Positions 51,901 through 58,700 of a stretch of DNA of 64,000 bases are shown piece by piece. Positions within the stretch are counted from its first letter, which is position 1. Each line of letters starts with the position of its first letter. The notes below the pieces were generated by a model. The model searched no databases and was not told the DNA's origin. It saw only the letters and a program-made list of their open reading frames with translations. Both the position numbers and the translations under genes were made by a program. Source of the DNA: Micropterix aruncella (taxonomy: Eukaryota; Arthropoda; Insecta; Lepidoptera; Micropterigidae); assembly GCA_944548615.1 (NCBI GenBank), contig OX155955.1:13370027-13434026 (forward strand), read 5' to 3'.

Positions 51901-53995
51901 TAATTATCGCATATTAGAATTCGTCAGTTGCTAGTGATATATTAATATATGTAGATATAAAACTATTAAAGTAGAAATATTAATTTGACAATAGCGTTGA
52001 CTAAAATCGGCTTTACAAGGCAGACAAATAGAGCTGAATCCATTTACATGAGTATACATATAAAATAAATAATTATTATAAGAATATTAATAGTCATCTT
52101 AGGGCACTCTATACAAAAAATAATCACACAATAGAAAGTATCAAAACAAAATTGGAAAAAAACTACGTATATATATGGTCAGATATGCTACGTTAAACAT
52201 TGTAATCTACATATTAAATATTAAACTCATAATATTATTATTATGCAATAAAAACTAAAATGAGGTACCTGAAAGTTACATATTAATATTATTCCCATTT
52301 GAAAGAATTGGCATGCTCAAAAAAATCACCCAGCTTATAGAAAGCATGTGTGGATTGTAGCTTTTGTTTAATAAATCTTTTAAACACCTTTGTTTCCATC
52401 TTTCTTGTGGAGAGTGGTAGCTGATTAAAGAGCTTATAGCTCAAATATCCAAAGGACTTTTGTGCCTGCGTAATCGTAGGACTTGCCTAAAATAATAATT
52501 ATTATAAGATTACGCTGCATGATCAACATTCCAACCTTGTTTTTACTTTAAAATCAATTAATTTCCTGTATCTGTAATTGAAAGAATTAAAACTTACGAG
52601 AATGCTGATATTAAGCGTAATATTATTCAATTCATTCAATGTATCATTCTTGCCTCTTTTCAGCCTTCCATGAAGCCATCGGAGAAGCTGTTACTCTTTC
52701 GGTGGCATCACCAAAACATCTACAGACTCTAGGGCTAGTACATAAATCAGTTGACGACTTAGCGCACGACATCAACTTCTTATTTACTTTGGCTATGGAT
52801 AAACTACCGTTCATTCCCTTCGCTCTCACTATGGATAAATGGCGTTGGGATGTGTTTACGGGAGACATTAGAAAGGAGCAGTACAACTGTCATTGGACGA
52901 GATTAAGGTAAAACCAATAATTTTTAGTGAAAAAATATTTTTGTTTATTTTTAGGATACCGTACCAAACAAAAAATTATACCTTATGTGTTTGTATATTA
53001 CTGTCAATTATCTCGACTAGTTTTAAAGCTGCCGATTTGAAATTTGCTATAGTCATTGAAGTTGCTTGCTAGCAACTAGACAAGCTAGCTTAAGAAAGTT
53101 AGGTTAAAATAAAACTGTTTTTGTTTTCAAAATTCGAGTCAGTTATCGAAAACATGGAAATTTGTGATACTGTTAAGGAATACAGAAAAATAAAGGATAG
53201 CTGAATATCGCACTTTTATAAAGTTAACAAATCTATATACAATCGGAAACTATTTTTACGTTAATGGAAAAAAAAATATTAAGTCTATAGAGTTCGTTTT
53301 TCAAAATTTAAATTTAAAAAATATAACATGTAAAAACTACAATATTACCGGAATTTAAAAAAAAATATTTCCAAACTCCTTCCAACAGAAAATTAATAGC
53401 TACATATGAAATTACCCTTTTAAATTAATTATCTAGAACTTTATGATATGAAACATTATTCAATATAAGTGAAACCTAGTTAATTTCAAAGACAATGAGT
53501 CAAAAAAGGTGTAAAATGATTTAAACCTATTTCAGGATTAAGAAGTATTTCTTTAAAATAGCAAAATTGCTTTGTTTCATGTTTTTGCATTATAATTTTT
53601 GTTGAATTTTATTGTGAAATTTATTAAATCTGAAAGATTTTCAAACTGTTTTAGAGGGTGTATCAAATTACTGATCTAGAAATAAAAACAGGGATATTTT
53701 ATTTTAAAATTTGTAATCTAAATCATAAACCCATTTTGGCCGGTTTTTATTGCTATCCCTCTCACGTGTTACTTCTAAGGTAAAGAAGATTATTAAACGA
53801 AGCTGATGGAACTATGACGACATCATAGTTAAAACATTTGTAATTATATCATTTAGTTTGGTAATTTAATTTTCATAATGTATTTGGATATTTTAGGGAG
53901 CAGTATTCCGGCATCAAACCGCCAGTCCTCCGTTCAGAGTTAGACTTCGATCCTGGCTCCAAGTACCATATACCAGCCAACATACCCTACATACG
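21799..53995 (+). CDS. Ance: Angiotensin-converting enzyme (ACE/Ance) homologue, partial, 8 internal exons
   Basis: Joined exons are 21799-21957, 25558-25798, 26028-26110, 27877-28083, 29374-29543, 29629-29753, 52664-52907 and 53897-53995. Each has AG/GT borders and compatible phase. The spliced 443-residue reading frame is colinear with insect and mammalian ACE (peptidase M2, a secreted zinc dipeptidyl carboxypeptidase). Landmarks in order: the CAYNEPFRC cysteine pair, an NFT glycosylation site, [34 protein letters not shown] (zinc HExxH), [11 protein letters not shown] (third zinc ligand, 28 residues after the first His), [24 protein letters not shown] and [12 protein letters not shown]. 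The Lys, His, Tyr and Arg of the last motif match substrate- and chloride-binding residues of ACE. Deviations are Gln-Pro for the usual His-Ala before SAWD, Ser for Gly in HExGH, and Ala for Gly before FHEA. Earlier and later exons were not found. Which Ance paralogue this is cannot be decided. The family is certain from sequence; full activity is not. Confidence 0.93.
21958..23056. other. ACE intron, 5' part, nothing recognised
   Basis: AT-rich intronic DNA with no recognised repeat or nested gene. Confidence 0.4.
23057..23720 (+). repeat. GC-rich 0.65 kb element, copy 1
   Basis: Begins GGAGCTAATGAACTC. It contains GGCGGCCTCCACGC, GTGCGAGCCCGGGCAGGACT, CGCACCGTGCGG and CGTAAGGGAGAGGACCG, and ends GAGGTGACGGGTTCGCCCGT. 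It is GC-rich in an AT-rich intron. The copy at 28589-29165 shares the same blocks in order. Identity unknown; it may be the 5' part of a non-LTR retrotransposon. Confidence 0.7.
23932..24165 (+). repeat. Dispersed family E copy 1
   Basis: Contains ACCCGCCTAGATACGGGACA, 'GTTAGGTGGGCAATGAGCAT' and 'CATTTCGGTGTTCAATT'. The same sequence, including flanking AT-rich blocks, occurs inverted at 36570-36775. A diverged piece lies at 31660-31765. Confidence 0.75.
24170..25557. other. ACE intron, 3' part
   Basis: Holds local duplications around 24530-24620 (AGTCAATCTCAAA-GTGATAATAAT), a repeat end reading ACCGCCCAACGAAGTGGGCA at about 25100 and a run of C at about 25347-25359. No gene seen. Confidence 0.4.
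25558..25798 (+). CDS. ACE exon B
   Basis: The acceptor is TTCCAG and the donor GTAAGT; it starts in phase 0 and ends in phase 1. It encodes [20 protein letters not shown] onward. The two cysteines of EICAYN and FRCGL match the first conserved ACE disulphide. The segment [15 protein letters not shown] aligns with the ACE 'SRD..EL...W..W' block. Confidence 0.93.
26028..26110 (+). CDS. ACE exon C (83 bases)
   Basis: A short exon with a TTTTTTCAG acceptor and GTATAA donor. The split AAT codon across the intron restores NFTDAAQYW, an N-glycosylation sequon at the position where ACE has an N-F-T/A motif. It ends [11 protein letters not shown] in phase 0. Confidence 0.9.
26111..27876. other. ACE intron with unclassified 0.4 kb GC-richer segment
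   Basis: About 27165-27600 is GC-richer than the flanks and probably an old insertion (starts CAACGCACCGTAGGTGTACT, ends 'CAATAAAGTCTAGTCTTGG'). No coding capacity and no second copy in the window. Confidence 0.35.
27877..28083 (+). CDS. ACE exon D (69 codons)
   Basis: It starts after CTTCAG and ends before GTTTGA, in phase 0 at both ends. It encodes [30 protein letters not shown] and [15 protein letters not shown]. The glutamine of MWGQ corresponds to the ACE glutamine that holds the substrate C-terminus. The preceding residue is Gly rather than the usual Ala. Confidence 0.94.
28589..29165 (+). repeat. GC-rich 0.6 kb element, copy 2
   Basis: Starts GGGAGCTAATGGGCCC and ends GAGGTGACGGGTTTGTCCGT. 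Colinear with 23057-23720 but lacks a middle block present in copy 1. Same orientation, in another ACE intron. Confidence 0.7.
29374..29543 (+). CDS. ACE exon E
   Basis: The acceptor is TTACAG and the donor GTATTA; it starts in phase 0 and ends in phase 2. It encodes [19 protein letters not shown] and ends in [15 protein letters not shown]. In characterised ACEs the matching motif is CHASAWDFY, so the substrate-contacting His-Ala is Gln-Pro here and the Tyr is Cys. ACE2-type enzymes also carry Pro at the second position but keep the His. Confidence 0.93.
29629..29753 (+). CDS. ACE exon F carrying the zinc motif HEMSH
   Basis: The acceptor is TTTCAG and the donor GTAATT, entering in phase 2 and leaving in phase 1. 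It encodes [20 protein letters not shown], then SHIQYF and YRDGANP. The catalytic HExxH is intact (His, Glu, His present). The usual Gly between Met and His is Ser. The Cys of KMCTH pairs with the one before QPSAWD in the family's second disulphide. Confidence 0.95.
29918..30540 (+). repeat. Dispersed 0.6 kb repeat, family D copy 2
   Basis: Colinear with 12538-13125 (TACGGTATAAAATAATAATA, ATTATCAATGTTAT, GCTATCAGCG). It contains a short extra block near 30000-30050 in which 'TTAGTTAAAAA' is repeated. Confidence 0.7.
30541..31655. other. Very AT-rich intron DNA
   Basis: Includes an (ATTT)n run at about 30715-30735 and a long AT-only-like stretch at 30960-31160. The frame at 30856-31092 minus has a short non-AT piece ([20 protein letters not shown]) that could be mobile-element debris. 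Confidence 0.35.
31660..31765 (+). repeat. Diverged fragment of family E
   Basis: CCCTAGATACGGG, CAGTTAGGTATGCGATGAGC and 'GGGTTCAACTTGTTTTTCC' align in order with 24045-24115. Confidence 0.5.
32088..32750 (+). repeat. Dispersed family A copy
   Basis: Starts TCGGTTGTGTCAGCC. It contains GGTCCCCTGGTGGACCGATT, TCAGCTCAATCAGATTAAGC, a TG/CA microsatellite at about 32540-32610, and ends AATACTTTCCCTCC...GGCCGGGAAAGC. Confidence 0.75.
32751..34740. other. Intron DNA with a possible LINE fragment
   Basis: An AT/GT microsatellite-like tract lies at 33410-33490. At about 34590-34650 a frame reads [17 protein letters not shown], resembling a motif after LINE RT domains; too short to classify. No gene seen. 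Confidence 0.35.
34745..34980 (-). mobile_element. LINE 3' end
   Basis: The minus strand ends in AATAAAGAGATTTTCATTTC with a short ATTTC-repeat tail, as in lepidopteran LINEs. Upstream the frame contains [18 protein letters not shown], resembling the usual last residues of LINE ORF2. Confidence 0.55.
34981..36569. other. Intron DNA, nothing recognised
   Basis: AT-rich to about 36050, then a GC-richer stretch to about 36390 with no recognisable product in any frame. Confidence 0.35.
36570..36775 (-). repeat. Dispersed family E copy 2 (inverted)
   Basis: Reverse complement of 23932-24165: TGAACACCGAAATGCAGCTA, 'CCTAACTAGGACTAAACTG', CCGTATCTAGGCGGGTCAG. Long AT-rich low-complexity DNA follows to 37100. 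Confidence 0.75.
37563..37944. mobile_element. MITE-like element, family C copy 3
   Basis: Left terminus AAAAAACACGACTGCCAGTA, right terminus GGGCAGTCGTGTAAAA, an inverted pair. The interior is the same as copies 1 and 2. The shortest and best-ended copy. Confidence 0.7.
38190..38785 (-). repeat. Dispersed family A copy (minus)
   Basis: Read on plus it starts AGAAAGTATTGTGAACGCGC, contains GAGATGAAGATGGAAATATC, AACCCGATTGAGCTGAAATT and 'GAAATATTGAACTAAGGGAC', and ends CTTGCCGGGAAAGTCTTGGG. Confidence 0.75.
39441..39575. repeat. Minisatellite of TTCTTGCCATAG units
   Basis: About ten variant 10-14 base units of TCTTGCCATAGT. On the minus strand it stays open as [18 protein letters not shown] repeats, which is a by-product of the repeat, not a gene. 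Confidence 0.85.
39763..39915. mobile_element. Foldback MITE, family H copy 1
   Basis: An imperfect palindrome with arms of about 70 bases. The left arm begins AACAAATTTACCGCGTGAAA, the right arm ends CAGGCGGTAAATTCGTTT, and the centre has TAGACTAGCTAGGTCTA. Matches 45969-46129. No coding capacity. Confidence 0.85.
40400..41070 (+). repeat. Lepidopteran dispersed repeat G with three tandem 120-bp units
   Basis: Starts CCGACTTCAAAAAAGGAGGA, a motif I associate with lepidopteran repeats. From 40724 a unit with ACTCCTCAACGGTCAACAGC, then 'TATGATAGCCCGTTCTAA' and TGGCTGCTGC, occurs three times in tandem. Related units lie at 47615-48045. Confidence 0.75.
40543..40590. repeat. Perfect 23-bp inverted repeat, 2-base spacer
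   Basis: Arms at 40543-40565 (GCAGATTGGTCCCATTTTGA...) and 40568-40590 are exact reverse complements. It lies inside repeat G. Confidence 0.9.
41075..41884. other. Intron DNA, nothing recognised
   Basis: No gene or clear repeat family seen. Confidence 0.35.
41885..42090 (+). mobile_element. SINE/LINE tail of family F (headless)
   Basis: GGGATAAAATTAACG..., AAGACACACACATACACACA, GGTTGGAAGAGATTGTCGTA and CCCATTGTGAAATTTCACAA match the 3' two thirds of the SINE at 9680-9957. The tRNA-like head is absent or unrecognisable. Confidence 0.65.
42091..44030. other. Intron DNA, mostly unrecognised
   Basis: A G/C-rich inverted pair (GGGGAGGGGGTAGTCTC / GAGACCCCCCCTCCC) lies at about 42244-42293. The frame at 43466-43672 ends [14 protein letters not shown], faintly like a LINE RT motif; not callable. 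Confidence 0.35.
44030..44535 (+). mobile_element. RTE-like LINE 3' end, pseudogene
   Basis: One frame reads [20 protein letters not shown], then [39 protein letters not shown] and, after in-frame stops, [20 protein letters not shown] and [13 protein letters not shown]. This is the C-terminal domain typical of RTE/BovB-like elements. It ends in a short (GAA)n tail at 44515-44531. Stops at about 44380 and 44398 make it non-functional. Confidence 0.8.
44676..44915 (+). repeat. Local direct duplication
   Basis: ACAACACATG, GAATATAAGTAACTAGT and 'GTAACTATTTGGTGGRCATGA' each occur two or three times in the same order. Confidence 0.6.
44916..45968. other. Intron DNA, nothing recognised
   Basis: AT-rich. 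The short frame at 45100-45291 minus has no recognisable domain. Confidence 0.35.
45969..46129. mobile_element. Foldback MITE, family H copy 2
   Basis: A near-perfect palindrome with arms of about 72 bases. The left arm begins ACGAATTTACCGCATGAAGT, the right arm ends ACTTCACGCAGTAAATTCGT, and a short spacer lies around 46042-46054. Same family as 39763-39915. Confidence 0.88.
46222..46425 (+). mobile_element. SINE/LINE tail of family F (headless)
   Basis: GACGGAATTGCATTTTCAAT, CGAATGCAATAACAAGACAC and GGAAGAGATTGTTGTATGAC match the 3' part of the SINE at 9680-9957 on the opposite strand. It ends AATAAAGATTATAAAC with an (AAAC)n tail. It is the closest match to that SINE. Confidence 0.7.
46600..46930 (+). 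repeat. Truncated dispersed family A copies
   Basis: ACGGTTGTGTCACCCAAAGA with TTTTCCGGCAAGTAGG marks the terminus. A second piece with CGGTTGTGTCC and 'TAGCCTCAGGCGGCTCGGC' at 46820-46885 matches the interior of the copy at 32088. Confidence 0.55.
46931..47614. other. Intron DNA, nothing recognised
   Basis: No gene or clear repeat seen. Confidence 0.35.
47615..48045 (+). repeat. Repeat G copy 2 with an embedded 13-bp minisatellite
   Basis: Tandem units of about 120 bp with 'CACGGTCAACATCACAAAC', ATAGCCCGTTC and GCTGCTGCACCCAGGGTT match 40724-41070. Inside, CACCCAGGGTTAG is repeated exactly four times (47776-47827). Confidence 0.75.
48100..48625 (+). mobile_element. Possible retroelement 3' end with a CpG-rich core
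   Basis: A CpG-rich core (about 48340-48430) in AT-rich DNA is followed by a segment ending AAAAGATAAACGAATGAATG, a tail style seen in lepidopteran LINEs and SINEs. The 112-codon minus-strand frame here matches nothing I recognise. Confidence 0.35.
48626..50160. other. Intron DNA, nothing recognised
   Basis: Less AT-rich than average and with few recognisable repeats (48.7-49.85 kb), so possibly unique sequence; no exon signature seen. Confidence 0.35.
50170..51250 (-). mobile_element. Tc1/mariner-like transposase pseudogene
   Basis: The minus-strand translation, with several stops and shifts, reads [15 protein letters not shown], then [74 protein letters not shown] and [17 protein letters not shown]. 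The order is that of a Tc1-like element: HTH DNA-binding domain, then the DDE domain with its first strand (ITDESR). The second Asp and the Glu region are degraded ([10 protein letters not shown] where PDLNPIE is expected). Terminal repeats were not recognised. Confidence 0.85.
51838..52492 (-). mobile_element. LINE 3' end with intact ORF2 tail
   Basis: The minus strand reads [20 protein letters not shown], then [29 protein letters not shown] and [13 protein letters not shown] before a stop at about 52288, the C-terminal tail of a Jockey/CR1-like LINE ORF2 with no stop inside. About 440 bases of 3' UTR follow, ending in GAATAAATTGAATACTGAAT near 51838. It lies just upstream of ACE exon G, antisense to it. 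Confidence 0.75.
52664..52907 (+). CDS. ACE exon G with the third zinc ligand
   Basis: The acceptor is TTTTCAG and the donor GTAAAA. It enters in phase 1 (G from the previous exon plus CC makes Ala) and leaves in phase 2. It encodes [20 protein letters not shown], then [20 protein letters not shown] and [11 protein letters not shown]. The Glu of FHEA is the third zinc ligand. Sequence and phase continuity with exon F, 22.9 kb upstream, support one transcript. Confidence 0.93.
52908..53896. other. ACE intron, AT-rich
   Basis: No nested gene or repeat recognised. Confidence 0.5.
53897..53995 (+). CDS. ACE exon H
   Basis: The acceptor is TTTTAG and the donor GTAAGT. It encodes [19 protein letters not shown] and ends [12 protein letters not shown] in phase 2. 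The Lys, His, Tyr and Arg of that motif match ACE substrate and chloride ligands. The next exon should begin with the rest of the YxVSFIxQFQ block; I could not find it in the remaining 10 kb. Confidence 0.92.
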
Positions 53996-54238
53996 GTAAG
54001 TGCAATTATTATAATACGTAATTCCGTTTGTCACGCAACGCGCAACCCACTTTACAATCGCGGAAATGAAAATGAAACTCAGCAATCGTAACCGAAATAT
54101 TCTAATTTATCATAGGAAATGAGGAAGAATATATTTCGCCTCGTATGTACACAGTCATTCTCAGTCAATTAAACAACAGGTATAAACTAAAATATTTGGG
54201 TCCAAGCTTATTGATTTTATATAAACAAAAAATAGAGA

Positions 54239-55722
54239 TCAGTGTCCGCCATCCCAGCCGTGTTCTCCCTGGTCGATTTCGTCATGATGCTCGTGGTGAT
54301 GGTGCTCGTGGTGGTAGACTGGTACTTTAACTGGCACTGGAACGTGTTTCTCTACCGGTACATGTACGTGTTTGACGACTTCGTAGGGCACTGGCCTGTC
54401 GTATGGAACTTTGACAGGGACATGTACGGGTTTTTCCACTGGGTACGGTACCAGTTTCTCCACTGGGTAGGGAGCTGGATATGGCACCTTGACCGGGTAC
54501 GGTACTGGTTTATCGACGTGGACAGGGACAGGACGGTCGACATGGACCTTGACTGGATAAGGTACGTGTTTCTCTACTGGATAGGGTACTGGTTTGTCTA
54601 TGTGGACTGGGTAGGGTTTGATTACGTGTACGGGTACTGGTCTATCTACGTGCACATTATATGGGACGTGAACGATCTTTTCGACCGGGTATGGCGCGGG
54701 TATGTGTACTGGGACTTTGACGGGAACGGGGATTTTCTTTTCTACCGGGTAGGGAGCGGGAACTGGTACTTTAACTTCTACGGGAACGTGCTTGATTACT
54801 GGGTAAGGCGCAGGGATGTATACCTTATAAGGGACAGGGTTATCCACTGGGACCTTTACCGGGACGGGAACATGTTTTGTGACTGGATACGGCTTAGGAA
54901 TATGGACTGGTACTTTTATGATCTGCTTAACCGGGTAGGGAATTGTTTTATAGACTGGGTATGGTTGAGGAACGGGTACTTTTACTGGATAAGGGACGTG
55001 CTTCTCCACCGGTACGTGGATGTGCTTTTCGACGGGGTACGGCACGGCGACATTCTTGACAACAGTGATGGTTTTCACGTGCTCTTCTCCGAAATCACCT
55101 AGACCGCCACCGCCGAAGTTACCGCCTCCGTAGCCAAAGTCGTGGAGACCGCGTTTATCCTTTTTTGTTTCTTCTGCGGCGACTTCCTTTGTTTCGGTGG
55201 CATCTTTAGTTTCCGAGGCCGATTTGGCGGTCTCTTCTGCGGCCCACGATAGCGCCAGAGCCGCAGACAGCGCCACAACACTCTGTAAAAAAAATATCAA
55301 AACGTTATTCTTGGCGTGATGCAAAATGGTAATATGCTTAACCGAGCTCGGAGAGGAATTTAATTTCTAACGAGATCGGAATTCACTTTTACGGAAATCA
55401 CGTGTCTTACGCGGCTATTGAACGTCAGTAACCATTTCCATAAGATACACATCCTGAAACCTGCGTTTCCATCCTCGCAGCCGTTTCGCGGTAAGACACT
55501 TGGATTGATCGATCACAATGCAGACGCGGTTATCTTTCGAGAAACGTCCTTGCTGTTAGGATGAATACGCGGGGCCGGTTTCGTCAGCGCACTGGTTTAG
55601 CGAGATCCTTAACGAGAGTTTAAACTGCGTTTCGCCACACCGGACACCGTTTACGCAACCGAAACGCAATCACTAAACAAATCACATAATTGCCACCAAT
55701 GGGTTCTTACCAGCAATCTCAT
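54239..55722 (-). CDS. Secreted PYPV/VPV-repeat cuticle-type structural protein (2 exons, 351 aa)
   Basis: Exon 1 codes only MRLL (55711-55722) and is followed by GTAAGA. Exon 2 runs from 55282 (after TTTTACAG) to the TGA at 54239-54241. The splice gives a signal peptide, MRLLSVVALSAALALSWA, which the unspliced frame lacks. Next come a Lys/Glu/Thr-rich segment ending KKDKR (about residues 20-48), a Gly/Phe-rich stretch (about 49-69), then about 240 residues of degenerate repeats built from PYPVEKHV, VPVKVPV, HVDRPVPV and PAPYPV, and a His-rich acidic tail (YHHEHHHHEHH...). There is no chitin-binding R&R consensus. This composition is known from low-complexity cuticular and vajk-like insect proteins; a role in cuticle is inferred. 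The tiny first coding exon splitting the signal peptide is typical of insect cuticular protein genes. It lies antisense just downstream of ACE exon H. No canonical AATAAA was found close to the stop. Confidence 0.88.
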
Positions 55723-55759
55723 AGTCGCTATATGTGAAGGTTGTGAGAAGCAACAAGAA

Positions 55760-55798
55760 ACTGATGGCTGGTGTGGTGGAGCTCGCGACTTATATATA
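55760..55798 (-). promoter_or_regulatory. Core promoter of the PYPV-repeat gene (TATA box plus Inr)
   Basis: On the minus strand TATATATAAG lies at about 55789-55798. The arthropod initiator-like TCAGT lies at 55760-55764, about 30-35 bases downstream of the TATA box and about 40 bases before the ATG at 55722. The spacing is right for a TATA-dependent pol II promoter. Confidence 0.6.
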
Positions 55799-55799
55799 C

Positions 55800-58700
55800 G
55801 CTGGTTCTATTGACGGCGCTGTGTGCACTAACACAAGCCAAGCCGACTTACTTTCGCTACACCACACGCACGCGAAACCACCAGCCACCTCGTAACGTGC
55901 GATACGCTACACATCTCCTCAATACCTCAATTCCTGCTGTAAGTACGCCTGGGTAACCACAGCTGAGCCCATATAGCAATGCTGTTCCACAAGCTGTTCC
56001 ATTCGCGGTTGTGGACCATTTATTCAAAGTATGAATGAATCAGTGTCTCTTTATTGTACCATTACTGCTAAAAAATATGATTTATAATTGAGGACCGTTT
56101 TCTCAAACTAGTACATCAGGTTTATTTTCAAAATAAGTTTCAAATGGTTTCATGACCATATCTTAGAGCCGTAGACATCAGTGAAAAGAAATTTCTATAA
56201 AACGATGCACTAACCTTTTCTAGCACGCGCAAAATGTGACTTTTATGAAAGTGATCCATCATCCATAGATAATCTTTGATTCTGGGTCTTGTGACAAAAA
56301 CATTAGATATTAGCGAAAATGTTAATTCACAGACATAATGGGAGATGGCAATAAAGAAACCCTACCATGATACTGAAGCAATTTATCCTGTATAGTTAAG
56401 GAACCAATTATTATAAAATTGTTAATGTTGAGTTACCATGAAAGATTTTTTCAAAGCGATACATCTACTGCAAAGAACCGTTTTTAAACTAAGTTACACT
56501 TCTATAATTAAGATATTAAAGAAGATGTGTTTATAACTATCAGTGTGCATTTTGATTTATTGATATCTGATTTAAGAACTTACAATTATTTCATAAATTT
56601 ACATGTGTTTTATGACTAAAAATGCTCATCCTGTAAAAAAAGATTTTTGCTGTAAAAAAAGATTTAGAGGAAACGGTCCTTAATTACACATTGGAAATTA
56701 GATACAAAAGGTTTTATTGCAAACCTAGGCAATCTCTTACTATCGATGATTTGTGTTATTATTATTGAATTAAATTATTGGATAACTATAACACGATTCT
56801 AATATGCATAATAAATTTGGCTGATATTCATTCGAATTAGTATCACTTTTATTGAAATATATCTGAATATGAACAAAATTGAAAACAATGTGATTCCTGG
56901 GAAAGGGAGGGGATGCGGAGGAGACGATGGGATAGGAAGACAAAACACTACATGTCAGGAGAAGGACATATAGTGTTTCTTCAAAAACGCGTGAAAAGTA
57001 GAGAATGAATGTGGATTTCTTCCTATTTTTTTTTGTAGCTGATTCCATAATCTTATGAATAAAAATATAACTTGGACTGATGCGATGGTTCGATAGGGTG
57101 CTATCCTAACTGAAATGCAGGATAGGCCATGACTTGTCTAAGGCACAAATATATTAGGATATAATGAATTGTTTTCTATGTTATTAGACATGAGAGTATA
57201 TGCCTACAGAATACGAGGCCAATGTAGAGTACTACAAAATAAGGAAACATAATCAAATTTACTGAGCTCAAATAAGCATCTTATGCATAGTATTTCTAAT
57301 TTATTTAACATGGTCTTTATTTAACATTAAAACAAATAGTTAAATTAGACATTTAATTTGAAATTGTGAATATTATAAAGATTTTGTCAAAGAACTAGCT
57401 CATACCTATAGGGGAAATCTACGATAAATATGTTACGACGAAAACTTTTATTTTTGTGAGAACGATTTAACAGAAAAAATATTGCGTTTCCTTCTTCAAC
57501 TAATTATCCTCCCTTTAGCTTGCAGCATAGTGTGTTTAATTGTGTTCATAATTAGATATGTTATTAAAAGTAGTTATTGGTTAGATTGAATGTCTGTTAA
57601 ATTATAATCAATACCAGAACTGTGTTTTTATTATACAAGAATTGTAAAATATGCCAATGCTAAAAAATGCTGAACGAAATGACGTAACAAGAGTCTAGAT
57701 TTTAAAGCAAATCTCCACAAAACCAACAGTATAGGTCCAATAAATAGCAACCTTTGATAATAAGGGCCATGTTTTTGAGAAAAATACTTTAAATAAAAGG
57801 CCTTGAAATATGGAGAAAATATATCAAAAAGCTGCTTTCATGTTTGATAAAATGCGTTCCTATTATTTTTTGATGTTTGGAAATCTATCTAAAACATGTA
57901 TTTTACAGAGGATATCCTCAATAAACCATTTTTCATAATTGACAAATCACCGAATATTCGAAGATCGTACTCATGCATACCGATGAACGATATCTTTTTC
58001 ATTATAATGAATGACAACGGTGTCATTATGCTTACTAACTACTTGCATAAAAAACTGGAAATATCGTCTTCTTTCTTTATAGTTGCAATCATTGAAATGC
58101 ACTTTACTTCCTGTTAAATCCTAATCGATTAGTTTGTTTATCATGTTTCCCCATTTTATTTTACAAATAAATTATACAGACCGAAATACACTTTTCCCCC
58201 TAATCATTATAATAATAAACCATTTTACCCGCCTCGCATATTTGAGCAAGGATAACCAATCAGTAGGAAAATTGAGAAAAACCAAAGTGGAGAATAATTG
58301 TCAGCAAGCGTCTGAAACAGACTCATAAACAAAGATATACGCAGACTCCATTTGTACCTGACAGCCATTTGAAGTAAAACGCAAGAATATGAATAGTACT
58401 AATTTGGTTACCATTCCCAATAATAAACTCAAAACTAAACAATGCAGTGATTATTAAAAACAAGCACAGAACCCGGGCAAGATCTGCTCCCAGTTACAAC
58501 AAAAATAGTTGCATCTAAAGTTTTTCATTTATCTTATCTAAAGTATTTATTATCGCTTTCGAAAAATAGACGAAATTGACTAATCATGTTATGTTATCTT
58601 GGCGAAAGTAAACTTCGTGTTGTCGTCTTAAGGAAAAATCGTGAAATAATTTTGATTTACACCCCTTTTTCCTACTACATCTCTGGAAATAACGCTCATT

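Noticed and set aside
54242..55102. A 286-codon open frame on the plus strand opposite the PYPV-repeat gene
   Set aside because: It starts at GTG, reads as W/Y/D/V-rich nonsense and exists because PYPV/VPV codons have few stops in antisense. The minus-strand frame has signal peptide, splice sites and promoter.
55771..55956. A plus-strand frame resembling a secreted peptide (hydrophobic start, KPTYFRYTTRTRN, ending at a GTAAGTA donor)
   Set aside because: The start codon is GTG with an in-frame stop just upstream and no ATG, and it overlaps the TATA/Inr of the minus-strand gene. Without transcript evidence I treat it as chance.
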